Assembly (NCBI RefSeq): GCF_019924045.1
Contig: NZ_JAHXBN010000017.1
Span: 1-64,000, forward strand
DNA from: Dyadobacter fermentans
GTDB taxonomy: Bacteria > Bacteroidota > Bacteroidia > Cytophagales > Spirosomataceae
Reading direction: 5' to 3'
DNA: 64,000 nt
Shown: piece by piece, positions 17,222-25,936 of the stretch
Position numbering within the stretch: the first letter of the stretch is position 1
How the letters are laid out: each line of letters opens with the position of its first letter
The notes under the pieces: generated by a model
What the model was told of the DNA's origin: nothing
Seen by the model: the letters and a program-made list of their open reading frames with translations, nothing else
Databases searched by the model: none
Translations under genes and position numbers: made by a program

Positions 17222-18442
17222 TTATTTTCGCAGGATTTCTTTCAACCTTGCCATATCATCACTAATCTTCTTATCTACAATCTTTGCATACTGCTGAGTA
17301 GTCTTAATATTTCGGTGCCCCAGCATCTTCGATACGCTCTCAATTGGGACCCCGTTCGTCAGCGTTACCGTAGTCGCGAAAGTGTGCCTAGCCAGGTGAA
17401 ACGTGATATTCTTCTTAATCCCACACAGATCAGCAATCTCCTTCAAATAGGAATTCATTTTCTGATTGGAAAGCACTGGCAATACCCGGTTCTCATTCTC
17501 GCATTGAGGATGATCCTCATATTTCTCCATAATCTCCATCGCCATTGGTAGTATTGGGATTCGGGAAGGAGTGTCTGTCTTCTGACGCTTAGTCGTGATC
17601 CACTTTCCGCCATCAATTCCCTCGGCAATTTCAGTCCGCTTCAACTTATATATATCCGCATAGGCAAGTCCCGTGTAGCAGCAGAAAAGAAAGATATCCT
17701 TAACAAGACCAAGCCGGCCGTCGCCCATATCTTTCTCCCACACCTTCTTCAACTCAACTTCTGTCAATGCCTGCCGATCGACCTCACGCTTCGAAAATTT
17801 GAAAGCATAGAACGGATCACGTAGGAGCCATCCTCTCTTAACACACAGAAGGACGATCTTTTTAAAGTTCGCCAAATATTTCATCGTAGTGTTATGGCTG
17901 ATCTTCTTAACTGCTTTAAGCCAGAATTCATATTGTGATATGAATTCGTAGTCAAGCTTCCCGATTTCGAAATCTTCTGCCTGGTACTTCCATTTGATGA
18001 AGTCACGGGTGTGTTTAAGGCAAGTCTCGTATCGCTCCAATGTGCCTGGCGCAAAATCGGCCCCGATTAATGCAGCAATCTGATCGTTGTGTTCTCGAAA
18101 AATAGGCAAGATAGTTTTCCCACCCTCAGTTCTTCCTAAAAGAATATTTTTGATGGCTTCTGACGTGACCTCTTTATTCGCCTCAATCAAGGATCGCTTT
18201 GCTTCATAAATTTTGGAAGTTAGCGTATCCAAGTAGGCATTCAGTGTTTTGGTATCCTCCTTGTTCCCTGTCGCTCGACCCGCGCCGACGCTCCACTTGG
18301 ATGGATGCCAAATTCTTTTTGTAGAGATGTCCTTGGGGATGCCGTTGACGGTGACTCGGCAATAGACATAGCGCATTCCACCCGCTAATTCTGGTTTGGG
18401 CTTTTTCAAAAAGAAAATCAACCCGAAGCTTGTTTCCAACAT
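17222..18442 (-). CDS. Tyrosine recombinase (integrase) of the island
   Basis: A 406-residue site-specific recombinase of the Bacteroidota type, with an arm-binding N-terminus (residues 1-110), SAM-like core-binding domain (about 110-215) and catalytic domain (about 225-406). Catalytic residues seen: HLARH at 349-353 (Arg352), GHRN with His376, and the nucleophile Tyr385 in TTQQYAKI. The first catalytic arginine position reads TGLAYADI rather than TGLRxxE; this loss is known in Bacteroidota conjugative-element integrases such as IntDOT. The gene sits about 250 bp from tRNA-Ser, oriented away from it, so the tRNA gene is the probable attachment target. It presumably mobilised the defence genes to its left. 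Confidence 0.92.
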   Translation of the reverse strand: MLETSFGLIFFLKKPKPELAGGMRYVYCRVTVNGIPKDISTKRIWHPSKWSVGAGRATGNKEDTKTLNAYLDTLTSKIYEAKRSLIEANKEVTSEAIKNILLGRTEGGKTILPIFREHNDQIAALIGADFAPGTLERYETCLKHTRDFIKWKYQAEDFEIGKLDYEFISQYEFWLKAVKKISHNTTMKYLANFKKIVLLCVKRGWLLRDPFYAFKFSKREVDRQALTEVELKKVWEKDMGDGRLGLVKDIFLFCCYTGLAYADIYKLKRTEIAEGIDGGKWITTKRQKTDTPSRIPILPMAMEIMEKYEDHPQCENENRVLPVLSNQKMNSYLKEIADLCGIKKNITFHLARHTFATTVTLTNGVPIESVSKMLGHRNIKTTQQYAKIVDKKISDDMARLKEILRK

Positions 18443-18491
18443 AGTAAAAAATGTTTAAGATGACAAAAATCGAATTGTTACACTTGAAAGT

Positions 18492-18518
18492 AAAGATGTT
18501 TAGTACGTAAACATCTTT
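18492..18518. repeat. Perfect 11-bp inverted repeat upstream of the integrase
   Basis: AAAGATGTTTA, a 5-nt spacer GTACG, then TAAACATCTTT. It lies 50 bp before the integrase start on the minus strand. It could be an operator for integrase control, a recombinase arm or core site, or a weak terminator. Confidence 0.5.
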
Positions 18519-18603
18519 TGATCAGCCAGTTAGTCGGTATGGTGTGGAAGTTTTTGTTCAATTTTGCCACTTCCATGATACCCTACATTTTCATTGGAAA
18601 TTC

Positions 18604-18667
18604 TTGCATTTTTTGGTGGGCCCGAAAAATGCAAAAACCCCGTTTAAAGCGTTTAAACGGGGTTTTT
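18604..18667. terminator. Double hairpin between integrase and tRNA-Ser
   Basis: Two overlapping hairpins: TTGCATTTTT (18604-18613) pairs with AAAAATGCAA (18625-18634), and a 16-bp stem of A5C4GTTTAAA (18633-18648) pairs with TTTAAACG4T5 (18652-18667) across a 3-nt loop. The second has A/T runs on both sides, so it can act as a bidirectional terminator, ending tRNA-Ser transcription on the minus strand and insulating the integrase promoter. Confidence 0.75.
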
Positions 18668-18690
18668 GAATGTTTTGACATCATGTCCTG

Positions 18691-18775
18691 CAGAGAGAGA
18701 GGGATTCGAACCCCCGGACCTGTTACAGTCAACGGTTTTCAAGACCGTCGCAATCGACCACTCTGCCATCTCTCT
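18691..18775 (-). tRNA. tRNA-Ser (UGA)
   Basis: An 85-nt gene with a 7-bp acceptor stem AGAGAGA/TCTCTCT, discriminator G, T-loop TTCGAAT and anticodon loop CTTGAAA giving anticodon TGA. A long variable arm fits the serine class. CCA is not encoded. Its position between the integrase and ordinary chromosome makes it the likely integration site of the island. Confidence 0.93.
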
Positions 18776-18930
18776 AAATGATTTGCCGAACGCGAATCAT
18801 GGTGCAAAGGTACAGTTATTATCGATAAGCGCAAGAAATTTTTGAATATTTTATTGTGAAAATTGTAAGTGGTTCATTCAGAATGGACAAAGGATAGGGT
18901 TGTGAAAAGAAGGTCAGAAACTAAGAAGCC

Positions 18931-19176
18931 CTAGGAGATTAACTGGAAACCCCAGGTATCGGAATCGCACATCGTGCGTACACGGAAAGCGTATTGATCT
19001 GCTGAAATGGTGGTTGCAGATGCGACGCGAATGTCGGTGAAGCCGGGGTGAGCACGTTCCGCAAGCGTAATGGCGTCGGCTCCGTCGGGCGCAATGGACA
19101 GCTCGTAAAACATGGTACACCGATAGGTTCGGCCATCCGGTCCTTTTCCGGTAAATTGGAATTGCAGGTATTTCAT
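18931..19176 (-). CDS. Small hypothetical protein
   Basis: From ATG 19176 an 81-residue soluble protein starting MKYLQFQFTGKGPDGRTYRC; the frame continues upstream to TTG 19314, but that would run antisense through the promoter of the barrel gene on the plus strand, so the internal ATG is preferred. Composition is protein-like with alternating strand patterns and no signal peptide or membrane segment. I do not recognise the family. It is the first gene right of the island border. Confidence 0.5.
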   Translation of the reverse strand: MKYLQFQFTGKGPDGRTYRCTMFYELSIAPDGADAITLAERAHPGFTDIRVASATTISADQYAFRVRTMCDSDTWGFQLIS

Positions 19177-19319
19177 TGGTTCTGAGATTGTATGCCTGAA
19201 AATACCAGGTGTTTTGTGAAATGTTGATTTTATTGATCCTTCGGCAGTAATGGGCTTTGGTACGGTTTTTGCGGGTTCGATGGCAATCCATTTATCAAAC
19301 CACTTCAAATTCAAAAACC

Positions 19320-19895
19320 ATGAGAAAAATCTCTTTGCTCGTTCTTCTGTCGGTGTTCAGCAGTGCGGCGTTTGCGCAGTCGTTTTCCATCGGCCCGAAA
19401 GCGGGGATCAACATCAGCAACTATACCGGAAGTGATATCGAGTCGGATGCCCTCGTCGGGTTCCATTTGGGCGGTATGATGAACTTCGGGATCGGACAGG
19501 TGTTTTCGATCCAGCCGGAAGTGCTGTTTTCGACGCAAGGTGCCAAGATTGACAATGGCGGTAAAAGGGAATTCAAAACATCGTACGTTACGGTCCCCGT
19601 AATGCTGAAATTCCGGGCCAAAGGCGGGTTTTATTTCGAATTCGGACCACAGGCGTCATTTAAAACGGGCGAGGATGTCCCGGATCAGACGATCGATCAT
19701 TTTGCCAAAAATCTGGACTTGGCGGGAGCTGTCGGTTTAGGCTATCAGGCTAATTTCGGGCTCGGGATCGGCGCACGCTACATCGCCGGTTTTTCCAAAG
19801 TGGGCGATTTTGACAAGAATGCGGCGATGAACCCCGATTTCAAAAACAGCGTGATCCAGTTGAGCCTATTCTTTGCGATTCCAGCTCATAAATAG
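19320..19895 (+). CDS. Outer-membrane beta-barrel protein (PorT-like fold)
   Basis: 191 residues from ATG 19320; upstream in-frame codons are not needed because the signal peptide begins here (MRKISLLVLLSVFSSAAFAQ, cleavage after AFA-Q). The mature part FSIGPKAGINISNYTG with repeated aromatic/Gly strands is typical of small Bacteroidota barrels annotated as porin-family or PorT-like proteins, usually eight strands. The role is structural or unknown; no enzymatic site. A bidirectional terminator separates it from the convergent response-regulator gene. Confidence 0.8.
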   Translation: MRKISLLVLLSVFSSAAFAQSFSIGPKAGINISNYTGSDIESDALVGFHLGGMMNFGIGQVFSIQPEVLFSTQGAKIDNGGKREFKTSYVTVPVMLKFRAKGGFYFEFGPQASFKTGEDVPDQTIDHFAKNLDLAGAVGLGYQANFGLGIGARYIAGFSKVGDFDKNAAMNPDFKNSVIQLSLFFAIPAHK

Positions 19896-19921
19896 CGAAT
19901 TGCCTATTTACAGCATTACTC

Positions 19922-19947
19922 AAAAGCAGGGGAGACCCTGCTTTTTT
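19922..19947. terminator. Bidirectional terminator
   Basis: AAAAGCAGGG (19922-19931), loop GAGA, CCCTGCTTTT plus extra T residues. It sits between the convergent barrel gene and LytTR gene and can serve both. Confidence 0.85.
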
Positions 19948-19959
19948 GGCTGGACAAGT

Positions 19960-20676
19960 TCACGAGGAAAGCCCGATTTGCCTTAAAAACTGCTCCCGGT
20001 AATTGCTGCCGATCGGTATTTCGGTGTTTTGGATAAATACCCGGTTGCCCTCGATGTGGTCTATTTTGGATTTATTGATGATAAACGACCGGTGAATACG
20101 CAGGAATTTTGATTTAGGAATGATCTCCTCGAAGCCCGAAAAAGTCATGGCCGGAAGTAGCGTCTGCTGCGTGGTCCGTACTTTGGTGTAATTCCCGTTC
20201 GCTTCGGCGTAGAGCAGGTCGTCATGCATGATTTTGTAAATCCTGCCATCGGCTTTTAGAAAAAGAAAATTGTCTTCCTTTGATTCACCGGCTTCAGCAA
20301 ATACATGAGCGGCTGGTTGTAATTTTTCCATGGCCTTGTCCACGGCCACGATGAAGCGTTCGAGAGAAAAGGGTTTGAGGAGATAGTCACAGGCAGCGAG
20401 GTCGAATGCGTCGACGGCGTATTCCTTGTAGGCGGTCGTAAATATGATTTGCGGCGGTATTTTGAGTGTTTTGAGGAAAGAAATGCCGTCCATCACAGGC
20501 ATATTGATGTCGAGGAACACAATATCCACTTTTTGTTGCATGAGTACCGCCCTTGCGTCGAGCGCGCTCCCGCACACGCCCGCCACGCGCAGGTAGGGAA
20601 GGTGCGCACAGTAGGTACGTATAATGTCCCGCGCAATAGGCTCGTCGTCGACGATCAGGCAGTCGATGGGCGTCAT
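19960..20676 (-). CDS. LytTR-family response regulator
   Basis: 238 residues. Receiver domain 1-120: acidic pair in VDDEP near residue 10, phosphoacceptor Asp in VFLDINMPVMDG near 56, and the KPF lysine near 103. LytTR DNA-binding domain about 140-238, with LRIHRSFIINKSKI, the usual core of this domain. The kinase gene is 1 bp upstream and co-transcribed. Targets of LytTR regulators are usually close by; the divergent TonB-type barrel gene at 21962 is the obvious candidate. Confidence 0.93.
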   Translation of the reverse strand: MTPIDCLIVDDEPIARDIIRTYCAHLPYLRVAGVCGSALDARAVLMQQKVDIVFLDINMPVMDGISFLKTLKIPPQIIFTTAYKEYAVDAFDLAACDYLLKPFSLERFIVAVDKAMEKLQPAAHVFAEAGESKEDNFLFLKADGRIYKIMHDDLLYAEANGNYTKVRTTQQTLLPAMTFSGFEEIIPKSKFLRIHRSFIINKSKIDHIEGNRVFIQNTEIPIGSNYREQFLRQIGLSS

Positions 20677-20677
20677 A

Positions 20678-21718
20678 TTATCGAAGATTCAGGCGTAAGT
20701 TCACAGTGTATTGGGTTTCTTCATTTTCAATAGCGAGGTCGTGCTGGTTCGGATACAGTAATTGCAGCCGTTTCTTCACATTCGCAAGGCCGAAACCGCT
20801 GTGTTTTTCAACCGTTTGCGCATGTACATCGGACCGGTTATGCGAATTCCTCAGGTAAAAAAGAATGGAGTTTCCCCACACTTTCAGCCGTATTTCGATG
20901 AATACCGTCGGCTCCGAGGTGTTTTTGGAATGTTTGAACGCATTTTCGATGAACACGATGAGCAGCATCGGTGCAATCCGGATATCGTTATTTATCAGGC
21001 TTTCCATATCGGTTTTCAGTTCCAGCCGGTCGCCGATCCTGAGTTGCTCGAAATCGATGTAGTTATGAATATAGGCCAATTCATCTTTAAGCGGGACATA
21101 AGTTTCGTTCGCTTCATACACCGAATATCTCAGTAAATCAGATAGTTTCAGTATCAGCGACGGGATTTTTTCATGCTGCGTAATCGAGAGGCCATACATA
21201 TTATTCAGAGTATTGAACAGGAAATGCGGGCTCAGCTGCGATTGTAGTAAATGCAGCTCACTCTGGCTTTGCGCGGCCTGCGTTTTGGCAGCTTCGAGTT
21301 CCTTCCGGGTGCTCATTCTGAATAATTTAATCAATGCGCCGGTACAAAGCCCGATCATCAAAAAAGGCATCCAGTACAGGAGTAAATTAATGCCCCGGAA
21401 GGTCTCAAACTGCAAATCGACATGGACAAAAAGCCAAACGAAGCAGACAGCGATCGCAAGGGCTAGTCCATTCAGGACATTTCTGGGGATTTCACGTTGC
21501 CTCGCCGACCATATTGTTGCCAGATGCCGCCCGATGTAAATGCACCCGAAAAGCACCAACGTCGCAGCAGTGGCAACGGCTTCATCGTGCGCAGCACCAA
21601 TGATGTTCAGATAGGCGTCGATACCGAAAAATGCAGGTACGCAGGCCGCCGCAGTGAGCACCACATAAATGCCTATTTGAGTCGCCTCCTTATTGTCGCT
21701 ATTGAAAATACTGCTCAT
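20678..21718 (-). CDS. LytS-like sensor histidine kinase (His_kinase family)
   Basis: About 346 residues from ATG 21718 (MSSIFNSDNKEATQ); a TTG start 36 bp upstream is less likely. Four hydrophobic segments fill roughly residues 13-140. A short coiled coil then leads to the phosphoacceptor box QLSPHFLFNTLNN near 180, the N box IENAFKHS near 280 and the G box GFGLANVKKRL near 320. This is the short kinase type that always pairs with LytTR regulators, here the next gene. No periplasmic sensor domain of size is seen, so the signal is probably sensed in the membrane. Confidence 0.92.
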   Translation of the reverse strand: MSSIFNSDNKEATQIGIYVVLTAAACVPAFFGIDAYLNIIGAAHDEAVATAATLVLFGCIYIGRHLATIWSARQREIPRNVLNGLALAIAVCFVWLFVHVDLQFETFRGINLLLYWMPFLMIGLCTGALIKLFRMSTRKELEAAKTQAAQSQSELHLLQSQLSPHFLFNTLNNMYGLSITQHEKIPSLILKLSDLLRYSVYEANETYVPLKDELAYIHNYIDFEQLRIGDRLELKTDMESLINNDIRIAPMLLIVFIENAFKHSKNTSEPTVFIEIRLKVWGNSILFYLRNSHNRSDVHAQTVEKHSGFGLANVKKRLQLLYPNQHDLAIENEETQYTVNLRLNLR

Positions 21719-21961
21719 GGGATCATCCGGTTCATGCCTTGAAGGCGCTTGCAAATATGCCTCTCGGAAGGATGAAATCCGAAAGCAAGCGGTTATAATG
21801 GCCCGATTTCATGACAGAAAGCTGCTATGGCAGGTCGAAATGGTTCGTCAGCCTTAAACCCGTTTCCGTCACGGTTCCGGGAAGTTACAACACATTTATT
21901 TCATGGGGTTACACGACCGGGTAATATTTGCCTCATCACTCGACCATGTAAAACAACAGCC

Positions 21962-24400
21962 ATGAAAACGTTTTTCGCAATCCTAACAGCTATCCTGATC
22001 AGTTTAAATGCCTTCGCTCAAACAGCTAACACCATTTCCGGAACGGTTAAAGACTCGGGGAATGAACGTTTGCCTGAGGCAACCGTTCGCCTGCTTAAAT
22101 CATCGGACTCCACGTTCGTAAGCGGTGAGGTAACGGACATCAACGGAAATTTCCGTTTTATCAATCTTGAAAACAATACCTACGTGCTGGCAATCAGTGC
22201 GGTAGGACAAAAAGAGTTCAAAAGCACTGCATTGACGATCGATGCCGGGCATTCCAGTATTGCTTTACCCGCGATTATCCTGCTTCCCGCCAAAAGTATC
22301 GACCTCAACGAAGTGGTGGTCAAAGCGCAAAAGCCACTAATCGAGCAGGAAATAGACCGTACTATTGTAAATGTAGGCGCGATGATCGGCAGCGCCACCA
22401 GCAATACGTTCGACGTGCTGAGTAAAACGCCGGGCGTGAGTGTGAATGCAAACGGGGAAATCAGTTTGAATGGAAAGGGCGGGGTAATGGTGCTGATTGA
22501 CGGGCGCAGTACTTATATGTCGGGCGCCGACCTGGCCGCTTACCTGAAATCGCTACCCGGCGGCGTGCTTGATAAGATCGAGCTATTGGATAATCCGCCT
22601 GCCCGATATGATGCGGCAGGTAACGCGGTGATCGACATCCGTTTGAAAAAGACCCGCGTGGGCGGGCTCACAGGAAGCGTTGCGCTAGGCGGGAGCCTGG
22701 GCAGGTATGCGCGAAGCAATGATGCCCTCAACGTGAATTACAATCACCGGAAGCTCAACCTGTTTGCCAATCTGGGTTATAGCTATGAAAAAAATTATAG
22801 TGAAGACGATGTCAACCGCAGATATTACGACGGCTCCGGTGCATTACAGTCACGCGTGGGACTAAAGGATGACCAGATAAATGCCTCAAACGGCTACAAT
22901 ATCAACATGGGAATGGATCTGACCGCTACACCCAAAACGATTATCGGGGCGATTCTCAACCTCAACGGATCTTCACGGAACGGCAATTTTAGCTATCAAA
23001 GTGCGCAACGGAACGCACTAAACGAACTGATTAGCTCCGGACATGGCAGCACGGTTTCAAGGGATATTCGAAACAATACCAGTTTGAATATGAATATGCT
23101 GCACAAACTGAACGATAAGGGCCGTGAGTTGGCTGTTGACGCAAACTACCTGAATTATCATACCAACGGCCGGCAGGACCTTGAAAGCCGTCTGTTCAAT
23201 GCGGATGGCGCCATGACCAGCCGGGAGCTGTTCCGCTACCGTACCCCTTCGGAAATCAATATCTACACTGTGAAAGCCGATTATGTGCACCCATTGAAGA
23301 GCAAAGGACGTCTCGAAGCAGGGTTCAAGTCTAGCTATGTGGATAATGACTTTGTTTTCAATCACTACAATACCAATGACGGAAACGCGGTCATCGATAA
23401 CCGCAGGTCCAACCACTTCCAATACCGTGAAAATATCAATTCTGCCTATGCAAGTGGCGAAAAACGGTGGACACGTTTTGGCATGCAGCTGGGTTTACGT
23501 TTGGAAAATACCATTGCGAAAGGCAATCAGCTGGGTAACGGCTCCGTTCCGGCAACACGTTTCAACCAAAAATACACCAAGCTTTTTCCTAGTATTTTTC
23601 TCAATTATAAACTGAACGATCAGCATGCATTTGTGCTGATGGCCGTGCGAAGGATCAACCGTCCGAACTATCAGATGCTGAACCCCTTCGTTTTTTACAA
23701 AGATCAATACACTTACAACTCCGGAAACCCTCATTTGATCCCGCAATACCAGTACCGCGTGGAGCTGAAATACCAGCATAAAAATTTCCTAAACATGGGC
23801 CTCAGCTACAATCGCTTTACCAATGTCTCTTTTACAACCATCCAGGCGAAGGGTGACACTTTCATCAGCCGTCCCGACAATATCGCCCGAGGTTATATGG
23901 TGTTGCTGAACACGAGTGTATCCGGCCAGGTTGCAAGTTGGTGGTACAACAGCACCACATTGCGTCTGTCGCGCATTGGTATGAAAGGCCCGTTATACAA
24001 CGCAGCAATCAACTACGCGACCAATGTAGCGCGTCTTGAACTCAATAATTACTTCAACCTCGGCAATGGCTGGAATGCGGAGTTGGGCGGCTACTACGCC
24101 AGCCGTGACATCAACGCTCAGGCACAAATCACCGGGATGTTCCGTGTCAATGGCGGCATCCAGAAAAAGATATGGAAAGGAAAAGGCACGATCGCCATGA
24201 ATTTCGAAGACCTGTTCCATTCCTGGGTTTATCATAGCCAGTCATTCGGTATCGCCCAGTCGGATTATAGCCAGGTCAACACCACGGATACACAGCGTAT
24301 CAGCATTGCATTCAACTACAAATTCGGAAAGGAAACCTTCGCTCGTAAACGTCGCCACAGCAACAATGCGTCCGACGACGAAAAGGGTAGGGTGGAGTGA
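21962..24400 (+). CDS. TonB-receptor-like outer-membrane barrel (OMP_b-brl_3 type)
   Basis: 812 residues from ATG 21962, chosen for its signal peptide MKTFFAILTAILISLNAFAQ. Residues about 25-110 form a carboxypeptidase-regulatory-like beta sandwich (ISGTVKDSGNERLPEATVRL). A plug-like domain follows (LSKTPGVSVNANGEISLNGKGG, VLIDGRSTY), then a large barrel from about 250 onward with a C-terminal strand FNYKFGKETF and a short basic tail. No SusD partner is adjacent, so glycan uptake is not implied; this family often serves in peptide, siderophore or unknown export/import. It diverges from the LytS/LytTR pair, which may control it. Confidence 0.85.
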   Translation: MKTFFAILTAILISLNAFAQTANTISGTVKDSGNERLPEATVRLLKSSDSTFVSGEVTDINGNFRFINLENNTYVLAISAVGQKEFKSTALTIDAGHSSIALPAIILLPAKSIDLNEVVVKAQKPLIEQEIDRTIVNVGAMIGSATSNTFDVLSKTPGVSVNANGEISLNGKGGVMVLIDGRSTYMSGADLAAYLKSLPGGVLDKIELLDNPPARYDAAGNAVIDIRLKKTRVGGLTGSVALGGSLGRYARSNDALNVNYNHRKLNLFANLGYSYEKNYSEDDVNRRYYDGSGALQSRVGLKDDQINASNGYNINMGMDLTATPKTIIGAILNLNGSSRNGNFSYQSAQRNALNELISSGHGSTVSRDIRNNTSLNMNMLHKLNDKGRELAVDANYLNYHTNGRQDLESRLFNADGAMTSRELFRYRTPSEINIYTVKADYVHPLKSKGRLEAGFKSSYVDNDFVFNHYNTNDGNAVIDNRRSNHFQYRENINSAYASGEKRWTRFGMQLGLRLENTIAKGNQLGNGSVPATRFNQKYTKLFPSIFLNYKLNDQHAFVLMAVRRINRPNYQMLNPFVFYKDQYTYNSGNPHLIPQYQYRVELKYQHKNFLNMGLSYNRFTNVSFTTIQAKGDTFISRPDNIARGYMVLLNTSVSGQVASWWYNSTTLRLSRIGMKGPLYNAAINYATNVARLELNNYFNLGNGWNAELGGYYASRDINAQAQITGMFRVNGGIQKKIWKGKGTIAMNFEDLFHSWVYHSQSFGIAQSDYSQVNTTDTQRISIAFNYKFGKETFARKRRHSNNASDDEKGRVE

Positions 24401-24411
24401 GCAGCTTTTGG

Positions 24412-24906
24412 TCAGGATTTGTCAGGGATAGTTACACAGGCGAGTAAGACGAGGATAAATGAAAGAATTGACGCCCAGGTACGGATCGTGTTCAACTTGT
24501 TCCAGGGGACTTCAAAACGCAAACGATGTGCCGCCAGCTCCTGAGTGGAAGCCCCTGTGAGGTTAATTTTATCCAAGGCATCATTTAAAGGTACATTGCC
24601 TGCTACCGTTACACCGAATGTGCCGATCGCGTATACCAATGTAGCAGCCAGCAGTATATAGAAACGGCTACCCGTCCCGAAATGCTGATAGGTGCTCACC
24701 GGCAGGAGCAAAAGTGTTCCCATAAAACTGAAAAAGAACACCGGATTAAGTATCGCGCGGTTGATGGACTGCATTGCAGCAAGGTAATTCGAGTCGGAAA
24801 GGGCGCCCAGGCCAGGATTTACCGAGCAGGAATAGCTGTAAAACAAGCCCGCGACAAGGCCGCTGGCAAGAGCCGAGAAAAGCAGGAACAAGTTGATCGT
24901 CGTCAT
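24412..24906 (-). CDS. DUF1772 (anthrone-oxygenase-like) membrane protein
   Basis: 164 residues with four hydrophobic segments (about 4-26, 52-72, 80-100, 140-160). Sequence features of DUF1772 are present: GLVAGLFYSYSCSVNPGL at the start and the NVPLNDAL motif in the middle, followed by RHRF-like charged residues and a WNKLNTIRT segment. Fungal relatives are anthrone oxygenases; bacterial members have no proven role. It is convergent with the TonB-type barrel gene, 11 bp apart. Confidence 0.8.
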   Translation of the reverse strand: MTTINLFLLFSALASGLVAGLFYSYSCSVNPGLGALSDSNYLAAMQSINRAILNPVFFFSFMGTLLLLPVSTYQHFGTGSRFYILLAATLVYAIGTFGVTVAGNVPLNDALDKINLTGASTQELAAHRLRFEVPWNKLNTIRTWASILSFILVLLACVTIPDKS

Positions 24907-24966
24907 ATCTTTTTTCTTTCAAAGATCGGCGGCGCAACGGTAGAAAAATAGAACAAAACCGACAGC

Positions 24967-25362
24967 CTACAAGTAGCGCTCGCCTATTTCGCGAGCCAAT
25001 TGTGCGAACTCGTCGAATGTACTCGGCTTGGTCACAAAGCTTGTGACACCCGACAGGTAGGCGGTCCGGATAAGCGTAGGATTGGAGGAGGTAGAGAGCA
25101 TCACGATAGGCATTGCGGCGAGGCGGCTGTCTGTACGGATAGCCGCCACCGTTTCCAGCCCGTTCATTTTGGGCATATTCATATCGATAATGATCACCGA
25201 CGACTCCGGATCGATGACCTCCTTCATCAGAGTAAGCAGGTCGAAGCCGTTTTCAACTTCGGTAATCCGAACGTTCATGCCCGAGTCCTGAATCGCCTCG
25301 CGAATAAAAAAACGGTCATCCTGATCGTCGTCAACAAGGTAAATCATCTTGGAGTAGCTCAT
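24967..25362 (-). CDS. Stand-alone CheY-like response regulator
   Basis: 131 residues, receiver domain only. Acidic patch DDDQDD at 11-16, phosphoacceptor in VIIIDMNMPKMNG near residue 59, conserved Ser/Thr in MLSTSS near 88 and Lys in FVTKPS near 110. It has no output domain, so it probably acts in a phosphorelay or by protein contact, as in the Rcp1-like group common in Cytophagales. No kinase is adjacent. Confidence 0.9.
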   Translation of the reverse strand: MSYSKMIYLVDDDQDDRFFIREAIQDSGMNVRITEVENGFDLLTLMKEVIDPESSVIIIDMNMPKMNGLETVAAIRTDSRLAAMPIVMLSTSSNPTLIRTAYLSGVTSFVTKPSTFDEFAQLAREIGERYL

Positions 25363-25486
25363 CAGGAAAGTGATTAGTCCGCGCGGGCCCCGACTATCGG
25401 GATTGGGTCGACGAATAGCTTAGTTGTTGGTAAAGTTAACCGCTAAAACCGACAAGCCAAGGGCTAAATTCCGTTTTGAAGGGAAT

Positions 25487-25795
25487 TTAATTACGTCCGA
25501 ACCGCATCACCCACATCCAGTTCATAGGCCAATGGGAGTTGATGCCGTCATGGCTTAGTAAGATGTTATTGACCAATTCATAGCCGATCAGCGATCCTCC
25601 CTTTTGGGTAATATCTTGTTTGGCCTGGTTGTATAGTTGCACCCAAGTTTCATGCGAAATCAGGTCTTGCGAAGCGCTTTTAAGTCGCGTCCAGTTGGAG
25701 TTTTCGGCATAGCTGCCATAGCGCTCGATCAGGTAATGCTTGAAACTTTCGTCGTTCAGCGTGATTACCGTCTGTTTTTCATTTTCGCCTTCCAT
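25487..25795 (-). CDS. Small hypothetical protein
   Basis: 102 residues, MEGENEKQTVITLNDESFKHYL at the start; acidic N-terminus, Trp-rich C-terminus (HWPMNWMWVMRFG). It is soluble with no recognised domain. It lies between the CheY-like gene and the LuxR-type regulator on the same strand, with gaps over 120 bp on both sides, so it is probably monocistronic. Function unknown. Confidence 0.55.
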   Translation of the reverse strand: MEGENEKQTVITLNDESFKHYLIERYGSYAENSNWTRLKSASQDLISHETWVQLYNQAKQDITQKGGSLIGYELVNNILLSHDGINSHWPMNWMWVMRFGRN

Positions 25796-25936
25796 AGCTA
25801 TCAGTTTTAACTTTACGCATGAGTTGAAAATTGTAACCGACGTTACTATTAAAACTGTACCAACTTCTTGTAGTTGATTGTAGAAATATTTTGCAAAATT
25901 AACTACAAACTAGCAAGAGGCTCGTTTTACTTATTC

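Noticed and set aside
16856..17551. 231-codon plus-strand open frame overlapping the integrase 3' end
   Set aside because: It runs antisense through the integrase, changes character midway, and shows no family motif.
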